In this document: piece by piece, positions 43,325 through 52,034 of the stretch
Layout of the letters: each line of letters begins with the position of its first letter
How positions within the stretch are numbered: position 1 is the stretch's first letter
Assembly: GCF_002159665.1 (NCBI RefSeq)
Contig: NZ_NFJC01000009.1
Location: forward strand, 17,202 to 81,201
DNA length: 64,000 nucleotides
Direction of reading: 5' to 3'
Source: Desulfovibrio sp. An276
GTDB lineage: Bacteria; Desulfobacterota; Desulfovibrionia; Desulfovibrionales; Desulfovibrionaceae
Made by a program: the position numbers and the translations under genes
Notes under the pieces: generated by a model
Seen by the model: only the letters and a program-made list of their open reading frames with translations
Told to the model about the DNA's origin: nothing
Databases searched by the model: none

Positions 43325-43820
43325 CATCGAACCTACAGTAGTACTTAAAAATACCAAAAGCACTCCTTCAATTACAACACGAGCAAGCAGCACAAGTTCA
43401 GGTACTTACGGCAACAGCGAAGCGGACAACGTTTCCGACCTTATCGACAAGTTCGGACAGTACATAGACGGTGTGCTCGCCATATTTTCCAAGGACACAA
43501 ACACATCAAAGGGTGAAGACCTGAAGGAAGACGAGCCTCTGACCATCACTTCCGCAGAAACAAACGGTCGTCTGTTCGCCAACGCCGCTTTCCAGAACAA
43601 CACCATGAGTGGTGTGGACAAACTTGTGCTCTCCGATGCCTACGATTTTACCCAGGCAGTTACGCGACTGTCGAAAGAGTACTCCAAGACTCGTGCCGAC
43701 TACTACAAGGAAGCACAGGAATACAACAAGGTTCGCAGTACAAGAATGGAATACAAGAAAGCGTCTTTTACTGCGACGATGAACGTAAGGAAGAATGCTC
43801 TCGGAGGTACGAGCGCGTAA
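43314..43820 (+). CDS. Hypothetical baseplate-region protein
   Basis: The 168-residue product starts at ATG 43314 within the sigma gene's 3' end. The N-terminal ~50 residues are Ser/Thr-rich and probably disordered (SITTRASSTSSGTYGNSE). The C-terminal half is charged and helical (RLSKEYSKTRADYYKEAQEY). No family was recognised; position suggests a small baseplate or assembly protein. A Lys-rich end could contact nucleic acid. Confidence 0.45.
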   Translation: MADNIEPTVVLKNTKSTPSITTRASSTSSGTYGNSEADNVSDLIDKFGQYIDGVLAIFSKDTNTSKGEDLKEDEPLTITSAETNGRLFANAAFQNNTMSGVDKLVLSDAYDFTQAVTRLSKEYSKTRADYYKEAQEYNKVRSTRMEYKKASFTATMNVRKNALGGTSA

Positions 43821-43901
43821 GCGCGAGTACCTGCGAGACACATTTTTACAAACAGTTAGCGCGGCAGCGCTGAATGCCAATGTTAGACACCTCCAGCTAC
43901 T

Positions 43902-44366
43902 ATGCTTGATACCCGCCTCTACTCAGCAACCAACCGCATAGTTCAGAACAACGAAGTCCACTACGAAGAGATGGATCTCGTCACAGCGGACAGCGCTCCG
44001 GCAACAAGTGTCGAAATTCTGGCAAACAAGGTAGTAAAGTTTATGCTCACCGCCAGGGGTAGTGATGCTTTTGAACCGAACTATGGTGGTGTATCCATGC
44101 ATCATGGACAGATCTGCGATGCCTACCTGCCGAAGCTGCGTCTTGAGGTGCTGGACGATATTTCTCGTTGCCAGACCTATATAAATCAGAGCGAAGCGCA
44201 GCTTGCGGCAAATGACACAGAGTCCGAGCGTCTTTATACCATAGTGCTCAGAGATATAAAGTACGATCCTCTTGTTACGCCCACCAGAGTAGATGTGTAC
44301 ATAGAGATTATTTCAACGACAGGCAAGCGCGAGGTAGTGGCTATTACGAACAATACCGATAGATAA
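43902..44366 (+). CDS. gp25/W-like baseplate wedge protein
   Basis: The 154-residue protein resembles gp25-type wedge components in length and in the central pattern VEILANKVVKFMLTARGSDA followed by FEPNYGGVS and a long helix. Proteins of this family initiate sheath assembly and sit beside gpJ/gp6. The next gene is a J-like wedge protein, as in P2 and T4-like phages, which strongly supports the call. A hairpin overlaps its stop codon. Confidence 0.6.
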   Translation: MLDTRLYSATNRIVQNNEVHYEEMDLVTADSAPATSVEILANKVVKFMLTARGSDAFEPNYGGVSMHHGQICDAYLPKLRLEVLDDISRCQTYINQSEAQLAANDTESERLYTIVLRDIKYDPLVTPTRVDVYIEIISTTGKREVVAITNNTDR

Positions 44367-44382
44367 TCGGTGTTGTTCGTAA
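44344..44382 (+). terminator. 17-bp hairpin across the wedge-gene stop codon
   Basis: TTACGAACAATACCGAT (44344-44360) pairs with ATCGGTGTTGTTCGTAA (44366-44382), one position being G-U, around a five-base loop; the stop codon lies at the loop and right-arm edge. No clear U-run follows. Confidence 0.5.
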
Positions 44383-44421
44383 CTTGCAAGTGCGTGTTTT
44401 AGGTAGTTGCATTTTACACAC

Positions 44422-45966
44422 ATGGCAAACGTATATTTCTCCCAAGACGATCTCACCAACGCCACCAACGTAATCATCGAGTATCTGCGCGATACCGGCT
44501 ACGAGGGTTCCGTTGAGGCTGGCACGGGCATATCCGATGCCGTCATCAAGCCCAACGCCCTGCTCTACGCTCTGTTCTCTCAGCTGGTGGACAGGGCTCG
44601 CGCCTACCTGAGCCTGCAGCAGGCGACAAACATGTACAACGCCACCCAGCTATCCGAAGACGAGTACAACGATGCTGTAGACAGCATTTTGTCCAACTGG
44701 TTTGTCACCCGCAAGGACGGCCAGCCAACCTACGGCACGATACGCATATGGGTGTCTCAGCCTCTGGAGTTTGTGCAGTTTGTTGACGGCAACAGTGTTG
44801 GTACCTGCGGCTCGATACCCGTGGTTGCCAATGGCGACCAGGTGTTTGTGGAGTCTGATTTTTCGAGAATCGTAAACGCCACCAACACTTACAACGAGTA
44901 CTACATTGATGTGGCTGTGAGGTCTGCGGAAAACACGGACGTTTTAATTACCGCAGGCTCCGAGGCCACTGCTACCCTGTCTGATATTTACTACCTGCGT
45001 GCGTCAGTACCATCTACCTTTGTACCTGGAATTTCCCGCGAGACAACCACAGCGTTTATCGAACGCACGCGCATGGCTATCACCACCCGCGAGCTTATCA
45101 CCGACAGGGCCATAGACACTGTTCTGCGTGAGAAATTTGATTCCATCCTGAGCCTGTATGTAGCGGGTCACGGCGACAGGGAACAGATGCGCGACATTGT
45201 TACCTTGGAAAACGGTGTGCGTGTGCACTACGGCAACAAGGCTGATATTTATATCGCTTCTCAATTACAGAGAACTACGCAGGAATTTGTTGTGGGCGAA
45301 GACGGCAGTTTGCCGGTAGCCGAGTTGCCCGCCAATGCGCACATTGGACACATCTTAAGCTGCTACACCCTGGGCGAGCCTGACGAAGAGGGCATTGTGC
45401 CACAGATAGACGTGCCCATTACCGGTGTGAGTATTGAAGAGACAGACTGGAATATGTCTGGCTATCGTCCTGGTGTTATTAAGGTTGCGGCCACACCGGG
45501 CACCACAGTTACGCTCGAATGGCTCTCCGACCCCGCCCTCACCTCCATACAGGAATTTGTGTACTCGGAAGAGCAGCGCGTTGCCTGCTATGACCCCCAG
45601 GTAAAGCACAAATTTCCCGTGGTGCTGGACTTTGACATTACCGTGCAGCTTATCAACGAGGACGATGTAAGTCGCACAGAGGTCGTGAACGCGGTGAACG
45701 AGTACATTATCGGCCTTGCTGCTTCGGGAGACACATACCGTGAATCCGAGCTCATATCGTACATCCATGGCCAGGTATCCAATGTTCGCAGGGTGGACGT
45801 GCCCATTACCTGTACCGCTACGCTGTTTGACCCGGCCAGTGGCGCGTATAAGACCGCGCCTGTGACCAACATATTTGATATCTCTGCCTTCGGCTCACAC
45901 TCACAGCAGATAAGTGAGAACACAATTCAGCTCTATACCGACGCAGCGCTTGTGAACGTGCACTAA
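44422..45966 (+). CDS. Baseplate J-like wedge protein
   Basis: I use ATG 44422 (MANVYFSQDD) rather than the in-frame TTG at 44407. The ~514-residue protein has the J-family layout: an N-terminal helical domain, a beta domain (YGTIRIWVSQPLEFVQFVDG), and a helical segment FIERTRMAITTRELITDRAI typical of gp6/gpJ wedges, then C-terminal beta domains. These proteins form the inner ring of the contractile baseplate. The preceding gp25-like gene and the following very large baseplate gene fit. Confidence 0.7.
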   Translation: MANVYFSQDDLTNATNVIIEYLRDTGYEGSVEAGTGISDAVIKPNALLYALFSQLVDRARAYLSLQQATNMYNATQLSEDEYNDAVDSILSNWFVTRKDGQPTYGTIRIWVSQPLEFVQFVDGNSVGTCGSIPVVANGDQVFVESDFSRIVNATNTYNEYYIDVAVRSAENTDVLITAGSEATATLSDIYYLRASVPSTFVPGISRETTTAFIERTRMAITTRELITDRAIDTVLREKFDSILSLYVAGHGDREQMRDIVTLENGVRVHYGNKADIYIASQLQRTTQEFVVGEDGSLPVAELPANAHIGHILSCYTLGEPDEEGIVPQIDVPITGVSIEETDWNMSGYRPGVIKVAATPGTTVTLEWLSDPALTSIQEFVYSEEQRVACYDPQVKHKFPVVLDFDITVQLINEDDVSRTEVVNAVNEYIIGLAASGDTYRESELISYIHGQVSNVRRVDVPITCTATLFDPASGAYKTAPVTNIFDISAFGSHSQQISENTIQLYTDAALVNVH

Positions 45967-45969
45967 CAC

Positions 45970-48900
45970 ATGGCAATAATCCAATACCGTGATCATATGG
46001 CGTCCCCGGCGGTAGACGCCCAGCTGGCAAGCCTCGCCCAACAGACCATGAGTACGCGGGGCATGCTCACCATGCTCGGCGACTACTGGGTGGACTACTA
46101 CAGGGATACGCCTACCCTCGCGCAGGCGCACTCCGGCTTTGTCGCCGCCGCTGGCCGCCAGATGACACGGCTGCTGGAGACCATCAAGTCCGGCAACATT
46201 CTGGATTTGCCTGTAGAGCAAGGTTTAGCCTTCGATTTGCTTATTTTTAATCGAAGCGATTTTGTAACTACTTATGATGCCGAAGGCAACATAAGTAGTT
46301 ACTACGTCTCATTGGAAGGCTGTGACATAAACAACATTGAATTTCTCACAGTCAGCCTGTTCGAGTCTCCTGTAATACTGCAAAAGGGTCTGCACTACCG
46401 TATCGCAGACAAGGGCATCTACTTTTACGTGGACATATTCAACGACCCGTCCATCACCACGTACGAGTATCAGATGTCCGATGACGCCCAGCAGTCCGTT
46501 CTGCTGTGGGGCTGCTCCATAGCGCTCAACAGCTACTACATCTATCAGCGTTACGGACGCTTTCTCTACAGAAAAGCGGTAGACAGCTATCAGTACAGAT
46601 GGACCGTCACCTCGCTGATGCGCTACTACACAGGCGCCAAGACGCCCTCCAACATACGGGACATCCTGGACATCCTCTTTGGCATACCCTACGCCCGCTA
46701 CGATGGCGAGGTTATCAAAGACATTACCTGGGTAAACGAAGACCTTACCGAGTGGACGGAACACGAGCGCCATGACGAAGCGCCATACGTTCGCATAACG
46801 ACCGACAGGGGCACGTATTACTCTTACGGTCTGTCTACGGTGAAGTACAAGGTAGGCGACGCGGTTTCCAAGAATGAGCTCTTCTGCTCGTTCTGTGATG
46901 TTCTGGACTACATAAACTCGCCCGAATGGTGGAAAACAGCGTCCATGGGCTTTCCCGATTACTTGTTCAGTGATCAGGACAGCGCCGAGAACATGTCGGA
47001 CTCCGAGAAGTACGACATCATGGACAAGATCCTCAAATACAACACGGTCTATACGCAGGTGAACATCACCTTCGAGTCGTATGACCTGTACATGCAGATT
47101 CTGGAAGACCTGTACACGATTATCAGGACGGGGTTTCCTGTTTACCTGAACCCGTACGTTGAAGTTATCTTCAGGATGCTGTTTCTGGATGACTTCAATC
47201 TCACGGATGTCGCCAAAGACGAGCTGTTCCTCAAGCTCATGCTGGTGTTCTCGGACCCCTTCCCCCAGGTACTCGACGTTGGCCCGCAGATGATCATGCG
47301 CATGCCAAACATCTGGGACAAGTGGGGATTCAACAAGATTTACGATGGACGCTTCCACTACGACGCCGAGATAGACCACTCCCCCGTAGATCTGCTTGGA
47401 TGGGAGAGATTCTACCTCGACATTGGCTACAACCCGCAGGATACCTACGACGTTCGAAAACGGGTTAACGACGCCAACCACCACTTCCACCTGCACAGAA
47501 CGTTCAGCGATCCCTTCTGCCCATTTGTTCTCTACGACGGCAAGCACTACTACAGCGGCTACCACCAACATGACCTGTGGAATCACACCGGCAACCGCAT
47601 GCTGGACAAACTGGCTCTGAATATAAACATCCCGAACTTCTGTGACCTTGTGCGCTTCAAACCGCTGTACGATGGCCGCTTTATCCACAGAAGCGAAATA
47701 ACCTACGGCGGTGGCTACACCTTTGCCGCAGATACTTTGCGTACGCTTAACGTTGGGGTGAATATCGAGTCCCAGTACCACAAGGTTAAAGACCTGTACC
47801 TGCAGGCTAATGTGCATTGGACACCTGAGCCCGACAAGTACGCCGGCGCAACAGACAAGGGCGCCCTGCTCGACCTGTTTTTGCGTATGGCCGACCAGGC
47901 CCAGCACGCCAACGACAGCCTCGACCGCATCGATATGCGGGCGACCTTCGAGACGAAGTACGAAACTGTCGAGGACAAGGGCTTTGTAGCCAATGTTGCC
48001 ATAGAGCCATGGCGAGATCCCTTCTGTCCGTACATGAAGTACGATGGCATGCGCTACTACGATGGCCGTGACCGCCATACCTTGTGGGTACATGACGACA
48101 ACCGTATGCTGGACAGGCTACGCATGCACATCACCATGCAGGAGATGCGCGACCGCGTGCTGTTCGCCAAGACGTACAACGGACGCTACACGCACGCTGA
48201 CCTGATAGACTACGGGCCGTACGACACCTTCGCACTGGATCTGTTCAACACCACCTACGCCGTGTACCTGACCGATCGAATGAACGAGATATTCGATGGT
48301 TTACGGCAGGGACTGGAGCTGGGGCTGAGCGACAGGTACGAGCATGAGACAACGGATGAAATGGGCACGCTTGGCATGACTGTGGAGTTGTCCGATGAGG
48401 GGCTGCAACCAGACGAACTGCCCAACACCTACGCAGGTGAGCTTGCCTTTGAGTCAAATATACAGCTGCGTGGCACGGAGCTGAAAAGGCATGTGACGTT
48501 TGCCCAGTCATTTATTGACGCCTTTTGCCCATACATGCGTTACAACGGCCTGCGGCACTACGACGGTAAGGATTTCCATACGCTCTGGGTGCACGATGAG
48601 GGCAGACTGACGGACAGGATAAAGGCGCTGCGCATTGGCTGCCACTTTGCCTCGAAGTTCAGAAAAGCGAAGGAAACCCTGTGGCAGAAGCTGCAACTGA
48701 GTTTTTCGGACGCCGTGAAGTTTGCCGACAGCATTGAGACAAAGCTGCGCGTCAAACTAGCAGATACGGCCCCAAAGGTAACGGACAGGGAACTGAGTTT
48801 TGCTTCCATTATGGAGCCTTTGTCCGACACAATCGCGGATACACCCTGTTATTTGTACTACGGTGGTGTCGCTCAATATGCCGGAGACTGTGACCACAAC

Positions 48901-49005
48901 GAAAACGACGGCAATGAGCTGGCCTGTGACGGCCTTATAATCAACATAAATAAAAGAGTCGCAAAACGTAAACGTGCCAAACGGCGCTTCACAATATTTT
49001 TATAG
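45970..49005 (+). CDS. Large repeat-containing baseplate/tail protein
   Basis: This 1011-residue protein starts at ATG 45970. The N-terminal ~250 residues may be a gpI-like attachment domain (YWVDYYRDTPTLAQAHSGFV). From about residue 450 a paired motif repeats: a YDGRF-x-H element (KIYDGRFHYDAEIDH, PLYDGRFIHRSEITYGGG, KTYNGRYTHADLIDYGPYDT) and a CP-x-x-x-YDG element (FCPFVLYDGKHYYSG, FCPYMKYDGMRYYDG, FCPYMRYNGLRHYDG). About three or four copies alternate with helical spacers. Such regularity suggests a fibrous or stacked-domain arm carrying fibres. The basic C-terminus ends in RVAKRKRAKRR. Confidence 0.55.
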   Translation: MAIIQYRDHMASPAVDAQLASLAQQTMSTRGMLTMLGDYWVDYYRDTPTLAQAHSGFVAAAGRQMTRLLETIKSGNILDLPVEQGLAFDLLIFNRSDFVTTYDAEGNISSYYVSLEGCDINNIEFLTVSLFESPVILQKGLHYRIADKGIYFYVDIFNDPSITTYEYQMSDDAQQSVLLWGCSIALNSYYIYQRYGRFLYRKAVDSYQYRWTVTSLMRYYTGAKTPSNIRDILDILFGIPYARYDGEVIKDITWVNEDLTEWTEHERHDEAPYVRITTDRGTYYSYGLSTVKYKVGDAVSKNELFCSFCDVLDYINSPEWWKTASMGFPDYLFSDQDSAENMSDSEKYDIMDKILKYNTVYTQVNITFESYDLYMQILEDLYTIIRTGFPVYLNPYVEVIFRMLFLDDFNLTDVAKDELFLKLMLVFSDPFPQVLDVGPQMIMRMPNIWDKWGFNKIYDGRFHYDAEIDHSPVDLLGWERFYLDIGYNPQDTYDVRKRVNDANHHFHLHRTFSDPFCPFVLYDGKHYYSGYHQHDLWNHTGNRMLDKLALNINIPNFCDLVRFKPLYDGRFIHRSEITYGGGYTFAADTLRTLNVGVNIESQYHKVKDLYLQANVHWTPEPDKYAGATDKGALLDLFLRMADQAQHANDSLDRIDMRATFETKYETVEDKGFVANVAIEPWRDPFCPYMKYDGMRYYDGRDRHTLWVHDDNRMLDRLRMHITMQEMRDRVLFAKTYNGRYTHADLIDYGPYDTFALDLFNTTYAVYLTDRMNEIFDGLRQGLELGLSDRYEHETTDEMGTLGMTVELSDEGLQPDELPNTYAGELAFESNIQLRGTELKRHVTFAQSFIDAFCPYMRYNGLRHYDGKDFHTLWVHDEGRLTDRIKALRIGCHFASKFRKAKETLWQKLQLSFSDAVKFADSIETKLRVKLADTAPKVTDRELSFASIMEPLSDTIADTPCYLYYGGVAQYAGDCDHNENDGNELACDGLIININKRVAKRKRAKRRFTIFL

Positions 49006-49047
49006 CATCGATGCACCGTATTTAACTCAAAAGGGTTGCAACCTGAT

Positions 49048-49503
49048 ATGAAAGAAAATTTTACCGAAAACAAGCGCCCCCAGCCCCGTGGCGTGTTTGA
49101 TCTGCATGTATACAAGAATGGCGTAGAGATTGAGCATTTTGTTGAACACAATCTGATCGTCAACACCGCTCGTACAGCCATGGCCCATCTTGTGGGTGAC
49201 GCTGACCCCGACAAGCAGGTCACGTGGTTTGGCGTGGGCACGGACGCCAATGGTCCCGAGCTCGGTGACCTCTCGCTTACCGAGCCGTTTTGCAAGCAGC
49301 TGGACTCCCACGAATATCCCGAAGACGACGCCTACAGTGTGCGATTCAATTTTTCCCTGTCCACGGAAGAGGCCAACGGCATGGCTATTACCGAGTTTGG
49401 CCTGCTGTGTTCAGATGGCTCCTTGTTTGCCCGCAAGGTACGCAAGGTAATATCCAAAGAGTCCGACATTTCGCTGACCGGCACCTGGACGATTTTGTTC
49501 TAA
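49048..49503 (+). CDS. Tail fibre attachment-type protein
   Basis: I choose ATG 49048 (MKENFTENK); a TTG at 49036 is in frame. The ~151-residue product is beta-rich with RGVFDLHVYKNGVEIEHFVE, WFGVGTDANGP and GMAITEFGLLCSDGSLFARK. The pattern of a short adaptor followed by a Gly-rich ITEFGL strand recurs in small phage baseplate-fibre connectors. It begins the fibre cluster directly after the large baseplate gene. Confidence 0.5.
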   Translation: MKENFTENKRPQPRGVFDLHVYKNGVEIEHFVEHNLIVNTARTAMAHLVGDADPDKQVTWFGVGTDANGPELGDLSLTEPFCKQLDSHEYPEDDAYSVRFNFSLSTEEANGMAITEFGLLCSDGSLFARKVRKVISKESDISLTGTWTILF

Positions 49504-49515
49504 TGGAGACACCCC

Positions 49516-50208
49516 ATGGCATATGTAGCCGAGGAATCAGTATGGAAAGAGGGGGTCTACCAGCTTGAGGAACGGGACCCGGTTCTCGGCGGCCCCAATG
49601 GCATCTCGAACCAGCCCAGCAAGGATTTAGCGTGCAGAACGCGCTATTTGTACGACCGCATGATTGGCCTGAATCAGGTCATCATGGGCAGGGAAATCCA
49701 CGACTGGGTGGTAACTGCCACCACGGCGGCGGGAGAAGAAGTTACGTTGCCAGCCACCTATGAAGTTGGCTCGGACACGCTGATGCTCTTCTGTGACGCG
49801 ACCGGATACATCGGGCCCAACTATTTTTCCGAGGTTGGCGAGGACGGCACACGCTCGCAGATCGTCACTTTTACGTTCGAATTACCTGTCGGTGTGCAGA
49901 TGACGGAGGTAGTACTCGCGAGTGGCGACTCCGGCGCGTCTGGTCTGCCCGACGACACAATGCCCAAACTGCAGCAGGCTCTTACCGATGTGCGCGATGC
50001 TGTGTCCACGGTCGAGAAACTTGTTGCCCAGATGGACTATGTGGTTTTCGCGCACGACGATGAGGATGAGGAAAGCGACGATAGCATCGATGCTGAAGGC
50101 GAAGCCGGAAGCGCCGGTGCTGATGGTACCCTTAGCGTCAGCGAACTGCGCGCAAAAGCCACAAACGTTGGAAACGACGAAAAAACAACTACAAACGAGG
50201 TTTATTAA
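49516..50208 (+). CDS. Tail fibre/connector protein with domain shared by the 51189 gene
   Basis: The 230-residue product's middle domain (about 70-145) reads VTLPATYEVGSDTLMLFCD ... QIVTFTFELPVGVQMTEVVL. The small protein at 51189 contains the same pattern (VQLPISYTVGKEKLTLTCNG ... TVTILFPLKAGYEMSASVLG), so they share a duplicated beta module. The C-terminus is acidic and polar. The next gene starts immediately after its stop. Confidence 0.5.
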   Translation: MAYVAEESVWKEGVYQLEERDPVLGGPNGISNQPSKDLACRTRYLYDRMIGLNQVIMGREIHDWVVTATTAAGEEVTLPATYEVGSDTLMLFCDATGYIGPNYFSEVGEDGTRSQIVTFTFELPVGVQMTEVVLASGDSGASGLPDDTMPKLQQALTDVRDAVSTVEKLVAQMDYVVFAHDDEDEESDDSIDAEGEAGSAGADGTLSVSELRAKATNVGNDEKTTTNEVY

Positions 50209-51030
50209 ATGGCTGAACTGAAGAAGCTCTCTTACCGCGACCCCACTACCGGCGAAGAGAAGGAATTTCACCCTGTAACCGAGATGGCTGCCGTTGAGGG
50301 CCTTACCGAGAAGCTCGACAGCATGCTGGTGGACACCGCCCTTACCGGTACTCCTACCGCTCCGACCGCCTCTCAGGGCACCAACAGCACCCAGATTGCC
50401 ACCACCGAGTACGTTGACACCGCTGTGGCTGCCGTGAACGCCGCCATTGCTTCTGGTGTGAACGTGCGTGGTACCCTTGGTACCGGTGGCACTGTCGAGA
50501 CCCTGCCCTCCACCGATTACAAGCTCGGCGATATGTACGTCATCCGCACCGCTGGCACCTACGCTGGTCAGGTGTGCGAGGTTGGCGACCATATCCTGTG
50601 CGTGAAGGCTTATGAGGCAGAAGGTGCTTCCGATGCCGACTGGTCCGTCATCCAGAAGAACATCGACCGCGCTATTACCGGTCCTGCTACCGCTGTTGCC
50701 GATAACATCGCCGTGTTCGATGGCGCTACCGGCACCATTGTCAAGGACGGTGGCTTCAAGATCAGCGACTTGCAGTACACCCACCCTGCCTCTGGCGTGA
50801 CCGCTGGCGCCTATGACCGCGTGACTGTCGATGTCAACGGCCATGTGACCGCCGGTGAGTCCTACACCGCCGAGCAGAAGCTGCAGCAGACCGGTATCAC
50901 CTCTACCGCTGAGGAAATTGATGCCGCTGTCGATGCTGCCGCTGTTACCGAAGTGGCTGTGCTGGGCGCCGAGGATGAAATTCCTGAGACCCTCAAGAAC
51001 GGTGGCCTGATTATTCGCGCTACCGCCTAA
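50209..51030 (+). CDS. Tail fibre protein
   Basis: The 273-residue protein has classic fibre features: low-complexity, strand-forming sequence with LTGTPTAPTASQGTNSTQIA followed by TTEYVDTAVAAVNAA, a motif common in phage tail fibres, then IAVFDGATGTIVKDGGFKIS and YTHPASGVTAGAYDRVTVDV. Codon use is markedly biased to GC-ending synonyms compared with the next genes. It probably forms a trimeric shaft. No receptor-binding tip domain is obvious at its short C-terminus (GGLIIRATA). Confidence 0.6.
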   Translation: MAELKKLSYRDPTTGEEKEFHPVTEMAAVEGLTEKLDSMLVDTALTGTPTAPTASQGTNSTQIATTEYVDTAVAAVNAAIASGVNVRGTLGTGGTVETLPSTDYKLGDMYVIRTAGTYAGQVCEVGDHILCVKAYEAEGASDADWSVIQKNIDRAITGPATAVADNIAVFDGATGTIVKDGGFKISDLQYTHPASGVTAGAYDRVTVDVNGHVTAGESYTAEQKLQQTGITSTAEEIDAAVDAAAVTEVAVLGAEDEIPETLKNGGLIIRATA

Positions 51031-51188
51031 GCCCAGGCTTACCTCCTGAAATATGCGGGCGGGTGGCTCTGGCTGCCCGCCCCGGCTATGCGGCCTTCGG
51101 CCCAAAGCTATTAATCACATTTTATCGCTGCTTTTGCTTTGTGCTGACGCGCAAAACAAAAGCAGTAACAAGACGAGATTTACAGGCT
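51031..51188 (+). other. Intergenic region with two hairpins
   Basis: Two hairpins occupy this 158-base gap: GGGCGGG (51057-51063) with CCCGCCC (51076-51082), and CTGCTTTTG (51128-51136) with CAAAAGCAG (51157-51165). They could limit readthrough from the highly expressed fibre gene into the variable adhesin genes. No ribosome binding site or gene was seen inside. Confidence 0.4.
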
Positions 51189-51482
51189 ATGCCCTTCGAT
51201 ATAGAACAGAAAAATGGTGCCTCAAGCACAAAGATATTCTCTTACAGTCCCAAGTTCGCAGAGTGGACTCTGGATGAGGACGTAGCCGCCAACTCCACTG
51301 TGCAGCTTCCCATCAGCTATACTGTTGGAAAAGAGAAACTTACTCTTACATGCAATGGTATTCAGCTTAACCTGAACAATTTTTCGCTGGTTGGTAGTTC
51401 TGGTACCACCTCCAGCACTGTTACCATACTGTTTCCCTTGAAAGCTGGCTATGAGATGAGCGCCAGTGTGCTGGGAGTGTAG
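51189..51482 (+). CDS. Small beta-domain fibre accessory protein
   Basis: ATG 51189 begins MPFDIEQKNGASSTKIFSYS; 97 residues. It is essentially a stand-alone copy of the beta module found in the 49516 product (VQLPISYTVG ... TLTCNG ... TVTILFPLKAGYEM). Upstream in-frame starts would read through a hairpin and lack a ribosome binding site. It is followed four bases later by the first adaptor-module gene. Confidence 0.5.
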   Translation: MPFDIEQKNGASSTKIFSYSPKFAEWTLDEDVAANSTVQLPISYTVGKEKLTLTCNGIQLNLNNFSLVGSSGTTSSTVTILFPLKAGYEMSASVLGV

Positions 51483-51485
51483 GTA

Positions 51486-52016
51486 ATGTCTGAAACTACT
51501 CCCCTGCTGATGAAGATGCTTGACCCTGCATGGCGCAACGATTGCGACTACGATGAGGGCGCGATCAAGTACCACAGTGGGAAGCATTACAAGGCGCTGC
51601 AGCCTTCTGGGCCTCATAGGGGGGGGGGAGTACGGCAACCCGATGAAAACACTACATATTGGGAAGAAGTAATACTTTCTTCTACCACAGTAGCTCGAAA
51701 AGAAAACATTGGCAGCATACAATCAATACCTGGAACATTCTGGTTCGATTCTCATTGTGGGGTAAACAAAGACGACATACCCCTGTACTTGAAAGAGACT
51801 GGCTATGACTGGACTGGTGTTCAGCTAGGTATGCGTGCAGGCAATGACAAGTTGCAGCTGATAATCAGTGACCAGCGAATGTACTTCCGTAGCGACGACA
51901 ACCCACTGGGAGAGGAAGTATGGACAACAGACTCTTGGAAATTAATCAGTCTGAATTCGCTGGAATACGATGATACATCTGGTAATGGATACCCCAAACC
52001 AGAAACAGGAATTTAA
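51486..52016 (+). CDS. Adhesin with CBM5/12-like N-terminal adaptor and G10 tract
   Basis: The 176-residue product's residues about 1-58 form the shared adaptor: LDPAWRNDCDYDEGAIKYHS, GKHYKALQPSGP and TYWEE, resembling chitin-binding type 3 (CBM5/12) modules with the Trp, Tyr, Gly and Tyr spacing. A G10 tract (51619-51628) encodes the Arg-Gly-Gly-Gly turn within the module. Downstream is a distinct C-terminal domain (NIGSIQSIPGTFWFDSHCGV). At ten bases the frame is open; slippage would truncate the tip. Confidence 0.55.
   Translation: MSETTPLLMKMLDPAWRNDCDYDEGAIKYHSGKHYKALQPSGPHRGGGVRQPDENTTYWEEVILSSTTVARKENIGSIQSIPGTFWFDSHCGVNKDDIPLYLKETGYDWTGVQLGMRAGNDKLQLIISDQRMYFRSDDNPLGEEVWTTDSWKLISLNSLEYDDTSGNGYPKPETGI
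51619..51628 (+). repeat. G10 homopolymer tract inside an adhesin adaptor module
   Basis: Ten G bases follow CCTCATA. The paralogous gene at 54420 has a G9 tract after the same CCTCATA, so the tract is a conserved feature of this module in two genes rather than a random run. Confidence 0.7.
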
Positions 52017-52034
52017 TACAAGGAATTTAGCATT

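Noticed and set aside
46309..48093. A 594-codon open frame on the minus strand within the large baseplate gene
   Set aside because: Its Val-rich translation mirrors the codon bias of the plus-strand gene, and the plus-strand product has clear internal repeats and correct spacing to its neighbours.
50209..51030. Unusual codon bias in the fibre gene as a sign of transfer from a distant host
   Set aside because: Bias to GC-ending codons in a single highly expressed structural gene is equally explained by translational selection.
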